Shown: in pieces, positions 1 through 7,056 of the stretch
How the letters are laid out: every line of letters starts with the position of its first letter
Position numbering within the stretch: the first letter of the stretch is position 1
NCBI GenBank assembly: GCA_964555235.1
Contig: CAZKRU010000019.1
Coordinates: forward strand, 1-57,867
Reading direction: 5' to 3'
DNA: 57,867 nt
DNA from: CAZKRU01 sp964555235
GTDB taxonomy: Bacteria; Verrucomicrobiota; Verrucomicrobiia; Methylacidiphilales; CAMAQI01
The notes under the pieces: generated by a model
Databases searched by the model: none
The model's input: only the letters and a program-made list of their open reading frames with translations
What the model was told of the DNA's origin: nothing
Program-made: the position numbers and the translations under genes

Positions 1-169
1 CGACCGGTTGAAACCAACCAAACGGGCCCGCCCGATTCGGCCCGATCCGATTCTGAATCCGGGCCAATCCCTTCCGCTCCAACCAGACCACCATGGCAAA
101 AAGGGACGAAGCCGCCATCACCCGAGGCACCACTTCCCAAATTAGAACCGACACCCAATCCATGGGCAC
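1..169 (-). CDS. nuoH: NADH-quinone oxidoreductase subunit H, 5' part (cut by window edge)
   Basis: Reading the complement leftwards from a GTG at 169 (or the ATG at 163) gives an open frame that runs off position 1. It encodes a hydrophobic first helix followed by WLERKGLARIQ and then NRIGPNRAGPFGWFQP, the hallmark first cytoplasmic loop of NuoH/ND1. NuoH is the membrane subunit of complex I that helps form the quinone pocket. A GGGAGA lies 8 nt before the GTG and 14 nt before the ATG, so I take the GTG; the ATG remains possible. Only about 55 residues are visible. Other nuo genes, if clustered, would lie beyond the left edge. The identity is secure from the motif. Confidence 0.85.
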   Translation of the reverse strand, partial: MPMDWVSVLIWEVVPRVMAASSLFAMVVWLERKGLARIQNRIGPNRAGPFGWFQPV

Positions 170-230
170 AAATTCTGTCTCCCTTCCCCGGGAAGGCAAG
201 TCGTTTCAACCTAAGAACTGCCGTCGACTT

Positions 231-371
231 GATCCGCAGATTTACGCAGATTTTCACAGATTCAAGAATCGAAGTCTTTTTCGGACTCTCTCAACCATTC
301 TTTCAACAGAAATACTACGGTCTCCTTCAAAACTTCTAAAAATCTGTGTTAATCTGTTAAATCTGCGGATC
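231..371. repeat. Long-armed inverted repeat A (AATCTG/CAGATT words)
   Basis: The left arm (231-262) and right arm (341-371) are imperfect reverse complements over about 31 nt, separated by about 78 nt. Each arm is built from near-repeats of a 9-10 nt word (CGCAGATT, ACGCAGATT, CACAGATT). It lies between the divergent nuoH and FecR-protein genes. Similar AATCTG-type words occur in intergenic DNA of many environmental genomes (recollection, not searched). The transcript could fold into a long stem. Confidence 0.75.
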
Positions 372-441
372 CATCATTGGTTACTCTGAAAAGAATAAAT
401 CGAGGTTTGCCTTTTTCATTGAGCTCTGAAATACTCCCGTC

Positions 442-999
442 ATGCGAAAATTCTCTTACATCGTCCTCTTCCTTGTCGGAAGTGCGGTCTCCTCCCTTTT
501 CGCTGCGGCAGTCGATGCAACCGCTCATTTGATTATCGGCAAAGTCGAATCCGCCCCCGCTGGTAGCACCACGTTCAAACCGGTCCAAAAAGGCCAATTG
601 ATTCCGGTTGGCTCGACCATTCGAACCGGTGCAGACGGAATTGCCGTTCTCAAAACCCTCCCTGGTGCCGCCATTCGCGTCTCCCCTAATAGCACGATTT
701 CGCTCGATGAACTTCAATTCGTCACCGGCAAAAAGCAACAGGCTCTCGTCAGTGTCACCGAAGGAACCGTCAGCGCCCTCATCGACAAAAAAGTCGTCGA
801 GACGACGGATTTCAAAATCAAAACGCCTCAAGGTTCCGCCGCCGCTCGTGGAACTTTTTACGCCGTAACCGTGAAAAAAGGGAAAACTTATATCGGAGTC
901 CAAGAGGGCATTGTCAAAGCCAACATTACTCAACCTCCCAAAGCCGCCAAACCAAAGCCCCAGCCCGGTGACCGCATCCGTTTGGATACGGAGATCTAA
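442..999 (+). CDS. Exported FecR-domain protein
   Basis: The protein has 185 residues. Residues 1-22 form a signal peptide (basic start, hydrophobic core, AAA before the mature end). Residues about 50-145 match the FecR fold: GSTIRTGADGIAVL, a run of beta-strands, and a GTFYAVTV strand after a PQGSAAARG turn. The C-terminus is Lys/Pro-rich (KAAKPKPQPGDRIRL). FecR domains in sigma regulators act in the periplasm, but this protein has no transmembrane anchor and no adjacent sigma factor or TonB receptor. It resembles the stand-alone secreted FecR proteins common in Verrucomicrobiota and Planctomycetes, whose role is unknown. The ATG is the natural start because it places the signal peptide at the N-terminus. 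Confidence 0.85.
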   Translation: MRKFSYIVLFLVGSAVSSLFAAAVDATAHLIIGKVESAPAGSTTFKPVQKGQLIPVGSTIRTGADGIAVLKTLPGAAIRVSPNSTISLDELQFVTGKKQQALVSVTEGTVSALIDKKVVETTDFKIKTPQGSAAARGTFYAVTVKKGKTYIGVQEGIVKANITQPPKAAKPKPQPGDRIRLDTEI

Positions 1000-1016
1000 A
1001 AACAAAAACTCATTCT

Positions 1017-1107
1017 CTCTCGCCAAGTTCGCCAAGCCGCCAAGTATTGACTTGGGTCGTTTATAAAAAAGAACCCCTCTGCTTCGCGCCTTAGCGAACT
1101 TGGCGAG
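1017..1107. repeat. Long-armed inverted repeat B (CGCCAAG words)
   Basis: The left arm (1017-1042, CTCGCCAAGTTCGCCAAG...) and right arm (1082-1107) are reverse complements at 23 of 26 positions. Each arm is made of CGCCAAG-like words every 8-9 nt. It sits between the convergent FecR-protein and VOC genes, where it could serve as a bidirectional terminator. Confidence 0.75.
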
Positions 1108-1122
1108 GGCAATATCGATTGA

Positions 1123-1494
1123 CTATTCCATCGAGTGAAGCCCGATCAGGTTCCCTTCGGTATCAATGACGAAAGCAATAAATCCATACGGTCCAATCGA
1201 AAACTTCTCTCGTTGAATCTGGCCCCCATTTTCACCAGCGCGAGCCGCTTCCACCGCACAGTCCTCACAGGTAAAATAAATAATCGTCCCCCCACTGCCG
1301 GAATCTTTTCCCTCCATCTTTACTAATGCGCCGCTACATCCGTGATCGGTTGGCCTCATCGGAAAAACCCACATCTCCAAGTTTGGACCTTCAAGGCGCT
1401 CCAAAGTCACCTGAAAGGTCTTTTCATAGAACTCCCTGGCCCGATCCATCTCCTGAACATAGATTTCAAACCAGCCGATCGGATTTTGGTTCAT
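1123..1494 (-). CDS. VOC-superfamily (glyoxalase-like) protein
   Basis: The protein has 123 residues, the length of a one-module vicinal-oxygen-chelate domain. The start (PIGWFEIYVQEMDRAREFYEK) is the first beta-alpha-beta module and EGNLIGLHS near the end is the closing strand carrying a typical metal-site acidic residue region. The closest named type is the PhnB/YdcJ-like or 'glyoxalase/bleomycin resistance' group. Substrate and metal cannot be read from sequence. It is a single gene facing the FecR gene across inverted repeat B. A second, unrelated VOC gene lies at 18856. Confidence 0.85.
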   Translation of the reverse strand: MNQNPIGWFEIYVQEMDRAREFYEKTFQVTLERLEGPNLEMWVFPMRPTDHGCSGALVKMEGKDSGSGGTIIYFTCEDCAVEAARAGENGGQIQREKFSIGPYGFIAFVIDTEGNLIGLHSME

Positions 1495-1564
1495 ACTTCG
1501 ATTTTTAAATTAAGTTTCCTCTGTTGTACTACCCACGTACTACTACTCGAGCAAGTTCTAAAAT

Positions 1565-1631
1565 GGTAGGGCGACTTCTCAGAAGGCGCCGTCACCAAAA
1601 GCCTCGGCTCGCCCGGAGGACGAGCCCTGCC
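1565..1631. repeat. GGTAGGG-family palindromic element 1
   Basis: It begins GGTAGGGC and ends GCCCTGCC (one mismatch from the reverse complement). Inside are an AAGGCGCC unit and a CTCGCCCGGAGGACGAG hairpin. It lies immediately downstream of the tsf terminator, in the tsf-VOC gap. Confidence 0.7.
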
Positions 1632-1652
1632 AATAATAACCCCTCAGACACA

Positions 1653-1683
1653 AAAAAGGCGGCGCCGGAGCGCCGCCTTTTCA
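1653..1683 (-). terminator. Rho-independent terminator of rpsB-tsf
   Basis: Read on the minus strand: AAAAGGCGGCG, a CTCC-type loop, then CGCCGCC followed by a run of six T. The GC-rich stem lies about 20 nt after the tsf stop codon. This is the strongest classical terminator in the window. Confidence 0.85.
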
Positions 1684-1702
1684 AAAATCAATCAGAGATT
1701 AC

Positions 1703-2311
1703 TTACGAAAGCACTTCGCCCACTTGGAAGCGGGTGAAGCGACGGATCAGGATGTTTTCTCCCAATTCCGCAATCTTCTGGGTCAGCAAATCCTTGATGA
1801 TGACATTCTGCTCTTTAACGAAAGGTTGTTCCATCAGACAGATCGTGCTGAAAAATTTATCGATCTTCCCTTGGACAATCTTCTCCACCACATTCGCCGG
1901 CTTGCCAGTAATCTGGGCGGCGGCAATCTCTTTTTCCTTGGCAACGAGCGTCTCAGGCACTTGATCGCGCGAAACATAAAGCGGGCTGGCCGCTGCAATT
2001 TGAAGGGTCACATCGCGAACGAAATCACGGAAAATTTGATTCTTGGCCACAAAATCGGTTTCGCAGTTAATCTCGACCAGAACGCCGACTTTATCGAAGT
2101 GAATATACGAGGCAATCACCCCTTCCTTCACTTCACGATCCGCCTTCTTGGAAGCCGTTGCCGCGCCACGTTTGCGAAGCCACTCCTCTGCCGCTTGAAG
2201 ATCACCTTTCGACTCGGAAAGAGCCCGCTTGCAATCCATCATTCCCGCGTTTGTCTTGTCGCGAAGTTGTTTGACCAAATCTGCACCAATCGGAGCTGCT
2301 ACTGCTGACAT
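1703..2311 (-). CDS. tsf: Translation elongation factor Ts
   Basis: The protein has 202 residues. The N-terminal UBA-like domain (VKQLRDKTNAGMMDCKRAL) and the EF-Tu contact motif CETDFVAKN (about residues 80-88) are diagnostic. EF-Ts exchanges GDP for GTP on EF-Tu. At about 200 residues it is the short form, with a single compact core domain, like those of Thermus or chloroplasts, rather than the 280-residue E. coli type. A GGAGGAG ribosome-binding site precedes the ATG. It lies 63 nt after rpsB and is followed by a strong terminator, so the pair is the usual rpsB-tsf operon. Confidence 0.96.
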   Translation of the reverse strand: MSAVAAPIGADLVKQLRDKTNAGMMDCKRALSESKGDLQAAEEWLRKRGAATASKKADREVKEGVIASYIHFDKVGVLVEINCETDFVAKNQIFRDFVRDVTLQIAAASPLYVSRDQVPETLVAKEKEIAAAQITGKPANVVEKIVQGKIDKFFSTICLMEQPFVKEQNVIIKDLLTQKIAELGENILIRRFTRFQVGEVLS

Positions 2312-2374
2312 ACGATCTCCTCCCAGAAGGGGTTTGAGTTAGAATCATGACCTCCACAAGGGGAAGTCAAAGAG

Positions 2375-3121
2375 TTAAGCCGAAACGCCAATCTCTTCAG
2401 GCTCAGCCGACGCCGAGGCTTTCCCTGATTTTCGGCCTCCGGCCTTTTGAGCCGAAATAATCGCATTGCTGAGCGATTCCAAAATCACGCGAATCGAGCG
2501 AATGGCATCATCATTTCCAGCGATCGGATAGTCGATCTGATCGGGATCCGCATTCGTATCAACGATTCCAACGATGGGAATCCCGAGACGTTTGGCTTCC
2601 GAAACCGCAATCTGCTCACGAACCACATCGACAATGACCAACGCCGAGGGAAACTTTTCCATCTCCTTCACGCCATCCAGATTCCGGTGAAGCTTGGCGT
2701 TTTCGCGACGAAGCACAGAAACTTCCTGCTTCGGCATCTTTTCAAATTGTCCCTTCGCCTCGAGATCATCAATGTATTTCATCCGGGCAACACTGCGACG
2801 CATGGTGCTCAGGTTCGTCAATGCGCCACCCATCCAGCGTTCCGTGACGTAATAAGCATTGCAAGCACCGGCAAATTCGCGAACCGCTTCTTGCGCCTGC
2901 TTTTTGCAACCAACGAAAAGGATCTTGCCCCCTTCAGCCGCAACACCACGAAGAAACTCTTCGGCTTCATTCAACTGCCGAGCAGACTCGGAGAGGTTGA
3001 TGACGTAAATACCGTTGCGCGCTTCAAAAATAAACGGGCGCATCTTCGGATTCCATCGATCTGTGCGATGGCCAAAATGCACTCCTGCATCCATTAAATC
3101 TTTCAACTCAACCTTGCTCAT
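2375..3121 (-). CDS. rpsB: 30S ribosomal protein S2
   Basis: The protein has 248 residues with the full S2 pattern: LMDAGVHFGHRTDRWNPKM at residues 8-26, FVGCKKQAQEAV, the YVTERWMGGALTN motif, and IPIVGIVDTNADPDQIDYPI near residue 190. S2 binds the 30S head-platform junction with S1. It is the first gene of the rpsB-tsf operon. The tail is Lys/Ser/Ala-rich (KAGGRKSGKASASAEPEE), a common S2 extension. A candidate promoter lies about 55-80 nt upstream. Confidence 0.97.
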   Translation of the reverse strand: MSKVELKDLMDAGVHFGHRTDRWNPKMRPFIFEARNGIYVINLSESARQLNEAEEFLRGVAAEGGKILFVGCKKQAQEAVREFAGACNAYYVTERWMGGALTNLSTMRRSVARMKYIDDLEAKGQFEKMPKQEVSVLRRENAKLHRNLDGVKEMEKFPSALVIVDVVREQIAVSEAKRLGIPIVGIVDTNADPDQIDYPIAGNDDAIRSIRVILESLSNAIISAQKAGGRKSGKASASAEPEEIGVSA

Positions 3122-3175
3122 CTTGCTATCCTTCGTTCACTCTTGGCCGGTTAATCCGGCGAATGGGAAGGGGAT

Positions 3176-3203
3176 ACCCTATAAATTCCGGGAGAAAGTG
3201 CAA
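3176..3203 (-). promoter_or_regulatory. Candidate promoter of rpsB-tsf
   Basis: On the minus strand TTGCAC (3198-3203) and TAGGGT (3176-3181) are spaced by 16 nt, upstream of rpsB. The -35 matches consensus at four of six positions and the -10 is weak. A small GCCGG/CCGGC hairpin lies between it and the start codon and might be part of an S2 autoregulatory leader; that is speculation. Confidence 0.4.
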
Positions 3204-3279
3204 GCGGAATTTTGATTCTCCTCAAAATTTATAAAATTCCCCGCTTTCAGCCCTCCTCAAGAGCGTCAAAAACCGGAAT

Positions 3280-3342
3280 GGTAGGGCAACCTCTCCGAGG
3301 GCGCCGTGCTGGCGTAAGCGCCTTCGGAGAAGTCGCCCTACC
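3280..3342. repeat. GGTAGGG-family palindromic element 2 (complete)
   Basis: Starts GGTAGGGCAACCTCTCCGAG and ends CTTCGGAGAAGTCGCCCTACC; the two halves are imperfect reverse complements with a GGCGCCGTGCTGGCGTAAGCGCC centre that forms its own hairpin. It is the cleanest full-length copy in the window. It lies between rpsB and the TPR gene. Confidence 0.8.
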
Positions 3343-3466
3343 AGAACACGCCGAGTTGCTCACTGATGCACAACTCGATCAAGCCTTCCCCCCTTAACTA
3401 CCGGGATCATCCGATTATCAATTTTTCAGTTGCAGATCTCCCCGCAAGCTAGCAAGTTATTTAAAG

Positions 3467-3937
3467 ATGAGTGCAAATACGGATAGTCTTCTCGAAGCAG
3501 CCAGTGGTTACTACGAACTTGGAATGATCTCCGAAGCCCTGGAAGAGATGAATGCGATCCCGGACGAAGACCAGCAGGAACCGGATGTCTTGTTCTTTCG
3601 AATTGCCCTCCTCCTGCAACAACGCAACTGGAGCGACGCCTTGGAGTATTGCGAGACCCTGACCCGGCTTCACCCTCAAAAAACAGAGGGGTACATTCAC
3701 CAGGCTTACTGCTTACATGAACTCAAACGGACCGCCGAAGCGCGCAAGACCCTCCTGAGTGGTCCCAAAAAACTCCACAAGAACCCCCTCTACCATTACA
3801 ACCTCGCCTGCTATGCTGCCGCGCTAGGCAACCGGGATGAGGCCCAACAACTTCTCGAAACGAGTCTCCGCATGGACCCGAGCCTCCGCGAAACCGCCGC
3901 GCAAGATCCTGATTTGGAGCCGCTGCGTAAGGGATAA
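3467..3937 (+). CDS. TPR-repeat protein
   Basis: The 156-residue soluble protein has no signal peptide. Helix-turn-helix TPR units can be seen at about residues 8-40 (YYELGMISEALEEM), 42-75 (FRIALLLQQRNWSDALEYCE), 76-108 and 110-142 (YNLACYAAALGNRDEAQQLL, then P at the repeat end). TPRs mediate protein-protein contacts; the partner is unknown. Small four-unit TPR proteins of this kind are common in Verrucomicrobiota. Nothing in the flanks (S2 operon, DUF2786) gives a functional link. Confidence 0.85.
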   Translation: MSANTDSLLEAASGYYELGMISEALEEMNAIPDEDQQEPDVLFFRIALLLQQRNWSDALEYCETLTRLHPQKTEGYIHQAYCLHELKRTAEARKTLLSGPKKLHKNPLYHYNLACYAAALGNRDEAQQLLETSLRMDPSLRETAAQDPDLEPLRKG

Positions 3938-3948
3938 ATCGATTTCGT

Positions 3949-4040
3949 CTCACACAAAGGCACGAAGTCACCAAGGAAAGCCATTTTTTTGTTTTTCAAG
4001 AGGGAAGAATCTCTTTGTGAGTTTCGTGACTTTGTGTGAG
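3949..4040. repeat. Long-armed inverted repeat C (CACAAAGG/CACGAAG words)
   Basis: The left arm 3949-3977 begins CTCACACAAAGGCACGAAG; the right arm 4012-4040 ends CTTTGTGTGAG. The first 18 nt pair with one mismatch and the rest is looser. It lies between the convergent TPR and DUF2786 genes. Copy F at 55979-56087 is the same family. Confidence 0.8.
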
Positions 4041-4062
4041 AATCTCCCGTATCTGGTCGCTA

Positions 4063-4737
4063 TCAATCGATCGGGCGGTGAATTTGTATGGAAGCCCCTT
4101 TGAGTTTTCCGGCCTGATAACTCTCCGAATAAACCCGACGACGCCGTGAAGCGACTTTACGCACTTTGCCGTATTTCTCTCCGATAAATCGATCCACCGC
4201 CTCTTTTGTATTCGCCAGGACGATTTGATACGGTGCCTGTTGCTCTGCCGAATAAACCGCCTCCACCTTCCGCTTTCCTTCCAATAACGCATCGCGCAAC
4301 CCATCGTGAAGTCCGTGAATAAACGAGCTCCGATCAGGAAATTCCCCCGTCACTCGAAACTCATTCCACCCTTGTTGAAAGGTCTCCTTCAAAAAATGAT
4401 ACGCATGAATCGCAAACTGCACATCCTCGGACGCCCCAATCAGATCCGCTTCCGTCTGCAGTACCTTTCGGGTCAAGACCACCCGGATTCCAAAGTGGGT
4501 TTGTAGGAGCGAGAGAAGCAACTTATCCATCAGATTCATTCGACGGGAAAACGCCAGAGGATGATTCTGAATCGCCTCCGCGCTTTCAATTCGAAGCATC
4601 GCCGAATCGATCTTGTGGCGAGTCATCAACGCCTTCGCCTTCTCCAGCGCCATCTTCGCCTCGTGCTCCGTCCCCCCTCGAGAAAGATCAGCCAGTCTCA
4701 GAAGCTTCTGAATTTTATCAAGGACTTCGTCGTTCAC
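4063..4737 (-). CDS. DUF2786-domain protein
   Basis: The 224-residue protein is read from a GTG at 4737 whose GTGA overlaps the tlyA stop, so the two are translationally coupled. A longer frame runs upstream into tlyA and is unlikely to be used. Residues 2-40 (VLDKIQKLLRLADLSRG, EHEAKMALEKAKALMTRHKI) match DUF2786, a short helical domain often found in phage-related and putative nucleic-acid proteins. The C-terminal part carries a basic stretch (VRKVASRRRRVYSES) and may bind nucleic acid. No catalytic motif is evident. Linkage to the rRNA methylase TlyA may hint at RNA metabolism, but that is inference. Confidence 0.8.
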   Translation of the reverse strand: MNDEVLDKIQKLLRLADLSRGGTEHEAKMALEKAKALMTRHKIDSAMLRIESAEAIQNHPLAFSRRMNLMDKLLLSLLQTHFGIRVVLTRKVLQTEADLIGASEDVQFAIHAYHFLKETFQQGWNEFRVTGEFPDRSSFIHGLHDGLRDALLEGKRKVEAVYSAEQQAPYQIVLANTKEAVDRFIGEKYGKVRKVASRRRRVYSESYQAGKLKGASIQIHRPID

Positions 4738-5471
4738 TCGCGACTCAATCCCCACAAATACTCCTGATTTCCATCGGCCCCGGTAATCGGCGAAGGGGTC
4801 ACTCCGAGATCCTTGACCGGATACCCTTTGACCCACTCCCTCAACTCGCAAACAATTCGCTCACGAATTTCCGGATCGCGAATCACCCCGGAACCGCGAT
4901 TCACCTCTTCACGACCGGCTTCAAATTGAGGTTTAATCAGTGCCGCAATCCATCCGGATTCTGCCAAAAGTCCAAAGGCCGCCGGCAAGATCAGCTTCAA
5001 GGAAATAAACGAAACATCGGTGACAATCACCGGGAAAGATCGACCGAAATCGGCAAGCGTGAGATGACGCGCATTCACCTTTTCCAAAACCTCCACCCGG
5101 GAATCCTGTCGCAACTTCCAATCCAACTGCCCATGTCCCACATCCAGTGCCACGACACGCGTTGCTCCATGTTGCAACAAACAATCGGTAAAGCCCCCCG
5201 TTGAAGCCCCCAAGTCGAGACACTCTTTTCCTTCGGGCGAAAATCCAAAATGCTTCAAGGCCGCTTCCAATTTGTGACCGCCTCGACCGACATAACGATC
5301 ATTCCCGCGACACTCCAGCGCCGCTTCAATTGCGACCTTGGTTCCGGCTTTATCGACCCGCTGCCCCTCCACCCAGATCTGACCCGCTAAAATCGATCGC
5401 TGCGCCTTCTCTCGCGACGAAAATAATCCTCGTTGCACTAACAATTGATCCAATCGCTCCTTGGCCGCCAT
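4734..5471 (-). CDS. tlyA: TlyA-family rRNA 2'-O-methyltransferase / hemolysin A
   Basis: The 245-residue protein has an N-terminal S4 RNA-binding domain (RLDQLLVQRGLFSSREKAQ, residues 5-65). An FtsJ-like Rossmann methyltransferase follows: CLDLGASTGGFTDCLLQHG (about 84-102) binds SAM, ALDVGHGQLDWKL follows, and the catalytic Lys lies in IKPQFE. TlyA of Mycobacterium 2'-O-methylates 16S C1409 and 23S C1920; many bacteria retain it with only the rRNA activity or an uncertain role. The length fits the family. It overlaps the DUF2786 gene by 4 nt. Confidence 0.92.
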   Translation of the reverse strand: MAAKERLDQLLVQRGLFSSREKAQRSILAGQIWVEGQRVDKAGTKVAIEAALECRGNDRYVGRGGHKLEAALKHFGFSPEGKECLDLGASTGGFTDCLLQHGATRVVALDVGHGQLDWKLRQDSRVEVLEKVNARHLTLADFGRSFPVIVTDVSFISLKLILPAAFGLLAESGWIAALIKPQFEAGREEVNRGSGVIRDPEIRERIVCELREWVKGYPVKDLGVTPSPITGADGNQEYLWGLSRE

Positions 5472-5548
5472 CCCCGATTCCTACCACCCCCCATCCCCCT
5501 TCGCAATCTTGATTCGCCTCACTTTTGGGGGAGCCTTGTACAGGGTGT

Positions 5549-5575
5549 GAACGCCTACGGAGAGACGTCCCTACC
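5549..5575. repeat. GGTAGGG-family element 3 (half copy)
   Basis: The sequence ACGCCTACGGAGAGACGTCCCTACC corresponds to one half of the family. Read on the minus strand, its GGTAG provides the TAG stop codon of the adjacent membrane-protein gene. Confidence 0.6.
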
Positions 5576-5990
5576 AAAAAAAGATTTCTCGATCTGATAT
5601 CTTCGAATAACTCCACAGAAAAAAACAGGTAATAGCAAATGCACCAAAAGCTGTTGGAATATATCCTACCGAGGCAAGTGTAAGACTTCGAAATGCGAGA
5701 CACCCATAAAGCAAGACCGGACCAATCAACCTAACTGTTATTTTTGGTAAAGTGATCGCTCCAAGTGCTGAAATAAATCCAGCAAATAATCCAGAAACAA
5801 GATAAGGCAACAGTTGAAAAATCCCGCTAAAATACGCATAAGCTAAATTTGCTGAAGGGGGATCACCAAAAGCCTTGATGAGTGGGCCGTAATACCACTG
5901 GTGATGAAGATACGCTGCTGAGATCCCTCCAATGAAAAATCCTATAGCAGAGATCAAGAAATCAGAAAAATAGGAGCTCTTCATCTGCAT
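5571..5990 (-). CDS. Small multi-pass membrane protein, unknown function
   Basis: About 139 residues from the ATG at 5990; a GTG at 6011 and ATG at 5984 are alternative starts and no clear ribosome-binding site decides. Four hydrophobic spans are visible (IGFFIGGISAAYL, LLPYLVSGLFAGFISALG, LIGPVLLYGCLAF and FGAFAITCFFLWSY). The gene is more AT-rich than its neighbours. Its stop codon lies inside a GGTAGGG repeat. I recognise no family. It may be horizontally acquired, as it sits between core genes next to an integron cassette. Confidence 0.6.
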   Translation of the reverse strand: MQMKSSYFSDFLISAIGFFIGGISAAYLHHQWYYGPLIKAFGDPPSANLAYAYFSGIFQLLPYLVSGLFAGFISALGAITLPKITVRLIGPVLLYGCLAFRSLTLASVGYIPTAFGAFAITCFFLWSYSKISDREIFFW

Positions 5991-6011
5991 TAAAATTAAC
6001 GACGCGCGCAC

Positions 6012-6332
6012 TCATCCACAAGGCCTATTTCGATTATCCCTTGGTAGGGACATCTCGATAAACCCGCCGAGCGATCATTCTCGCGCAGAGGCGCAGTGTC
6101 GCTGAGTTTTTCAAGACAAAGAAAATCACTGCGCGCGCCTCAGCGCGAAACAATTCACCGGATCTCCACTGTCGGCTCAAACCGTGTTCTTCCGAGGGGC
6201 GATCCCTAGATAAACCTTGAAGCGGTCGGTTTTCCCTGACAATTTAAACTCCTCATGAGAGAAAAAGTTTCGAATTTATCTGGAACAACCAGGTCCGAAG
6301 AATTTCGGACCCGACCGGTCGGTTGAATAACT
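6012..6332. other. Gene-free interval with repeats and hairpins
   Basis: No coding frame was supported here. It holds a GGTAGGG half copy (6043-6049), inverted repeat D (6081-6148), a perfect 8-bp-stem hairpin GGTCCGAA-GAAT-TTCGGACC (6291-6310) and a palindrome CCGACCGGTCGG (6311-6322), then the left boundary of the integron cassette. Confidence 0.7.
6081..6148. repeat. Long-armed inverted repeat D (GCGCAGAGGCGCAG words)
   Basis: The left arm TCGCGCAGAGGCGCAGTG (6081-6098) and right arm (6127-6148, ending CTCAGCGCGA) are imperfect reverse complements around a roughly 25-nt loop. Word structure resembles repeat E at 28104-28194. Confidence 0.65.
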
Positions 6333-6333
6333 G

Positions 6334-6906
6334 TTGGGCGCCTTAGAAAAGAATCAAATGACTGATGTCGCGGCACTTGAAGCTGTAACGCAAGCATTTC
6401 GTTCTTGCGTTCGCCCCGAGCACTTCACCAACTTCGAGCATTGCGAAGAATGTGCGGAGCATGACGAAACTCTGCGCTCAAGAGACATAGATACCTTAGC
6501 CATCGAAGATGTCGGCAACGCTGGTTGGGACCCCATGTGTTTTGTCTCGCCGCAGGGTTTCGTTTACTACTTGCCTGCGCTCGCTCGTCTGGCGCTTACC
6601 GAACCAACATATAATTTCGGTTGGTATGGGAACATATTTTTCTGGCAACTTATTTCTAACGGACCGGGCAACGAACGATATATGTTGTGTACACCAGAAC
6701 AGAGAGGTGGCGTGGCAGCTTTCGTCCAGCATATTATCGAGTCTCGCCCTAAGCTCATTGACGAACACTTTGCGTCAGATGATGCATTGCGGGCCTTTCA
6801 AATCTGGAGCGGACATGAAGCAGCGTAGTAAGTTTGTCGTGCAACGGAGCCCAACAAATGCTTCCAAGACGACGCGTTCAAAGCAACGCGCGCTTGAAGC
6901 ATCACG
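6334..6906 (+). mobile_element. Integron gene cassette (single, complete)
   Basis: The left boundary is the core GTTGGGC (6333-6339). One gene starts 19 nt later, and an attC site follows its stop. The cassette's own R'' box GCCCAAC is the exact reverse complement of the left-boundary GTTGGGC, as expected when a circular cassette with R''/R' = GCCCAAC/GTTGGGC recombined at G^TT. The right boundary GTTGAGT would then belong to the target. The cassette is 573 bp. No integrase gene or attI is seen in the window and no second cassette is evident, so it may be a secondary-site insertion or a relic of an array. Confidence 0.8.
6358..6828 (+). CDS. Integron cassette-encoded protein, unknown function
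   Basis: The 156-residue soluble protein starts at the ATG 19 nt after the cassette boundary; an upstream TTG at 6334 would begin inside the recombination core and is less likely. The N-terminal third has paired Cys (FEHCEECAEHDE) and many acidic residues. A middle aromatic-rich block (GFVYYLPALARLAL) is followed by FVQHIIESRPKLIDEHFASD. The pattern recalls small proteins of unknown function often found in cassettes (possibly the DUF6714 group, not verified). The gene stop lies 21 nt before the attC R'' box, a typical cassette arrangement. Confidence 0.75.
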   Translation: MTDVAALEAVTQAFRSCVRPEHFTNFEHCEECAEHDETLRSRDIDTLAIEDVGNAGWDPMCFVSPQGFVYYLPALARLALTEPTYNFGWYGNIFFWQLISNGPGNERYMLCTPEQRGGVAAFVQHIIESRPKLIDEHFASDDALRAFQIWSGHEAA

Positions 6907-6912
6907 TTGAGT
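6849..6912 (+). other. attC recombination site of the cassette
   Basis: R'' is GCCCAAC (6849-6855) and R' is GTTGAGT (6906-6912); they fit RYYYAAC/GTTRRRY. The L arms ATGCTTCCAAG (6858-6868) and CTTGAAGCAT (6893-6902) pair perfectly except for one extra C, the extrahelical base that sets strand polarity in real attC sites. An inner GCGTT/AACGC stem closes a CAAAGC loop. At 64 bp it is a short attC. Confidence 0.88.
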
Positions 6913-7027
6913 CCGATGGATCGATCTTGAAAAGGGCTCTAGGGAGTTCGCCTCCCATTTGGAATTCTTACGTTTCGCGGATTTCGCGTGTTTCGCGGGC
7001 AAAATTCCTCAAGAAATCCTTTAATCC

Positions 7028-7055
7028 GGACGCCTACGGAAAGGCGTCCCTACCA
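7028..7055. repeat. GGTAGGG-family element (half copy) after nadD
   Basis: The sequence GGACGCCTACGGAAAGGCGTCC followed by CTACCA forms an 8-bp stem with a short loop, directly after the nadD stop codon on the minus strand. It could terminate or protect the nadD transcript. Confidence 0.65.
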
Positions 7056-7056
7056 A

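Noticed and set aside
93..389. Plus-strand open frame across the left end, and plus-frame continuations from base 1 to 145 and 339
   Set aside because: The minus strand here encodes the unmistakable NuoH loop motif. The plus frames are shadows and run through inverted repeat A.
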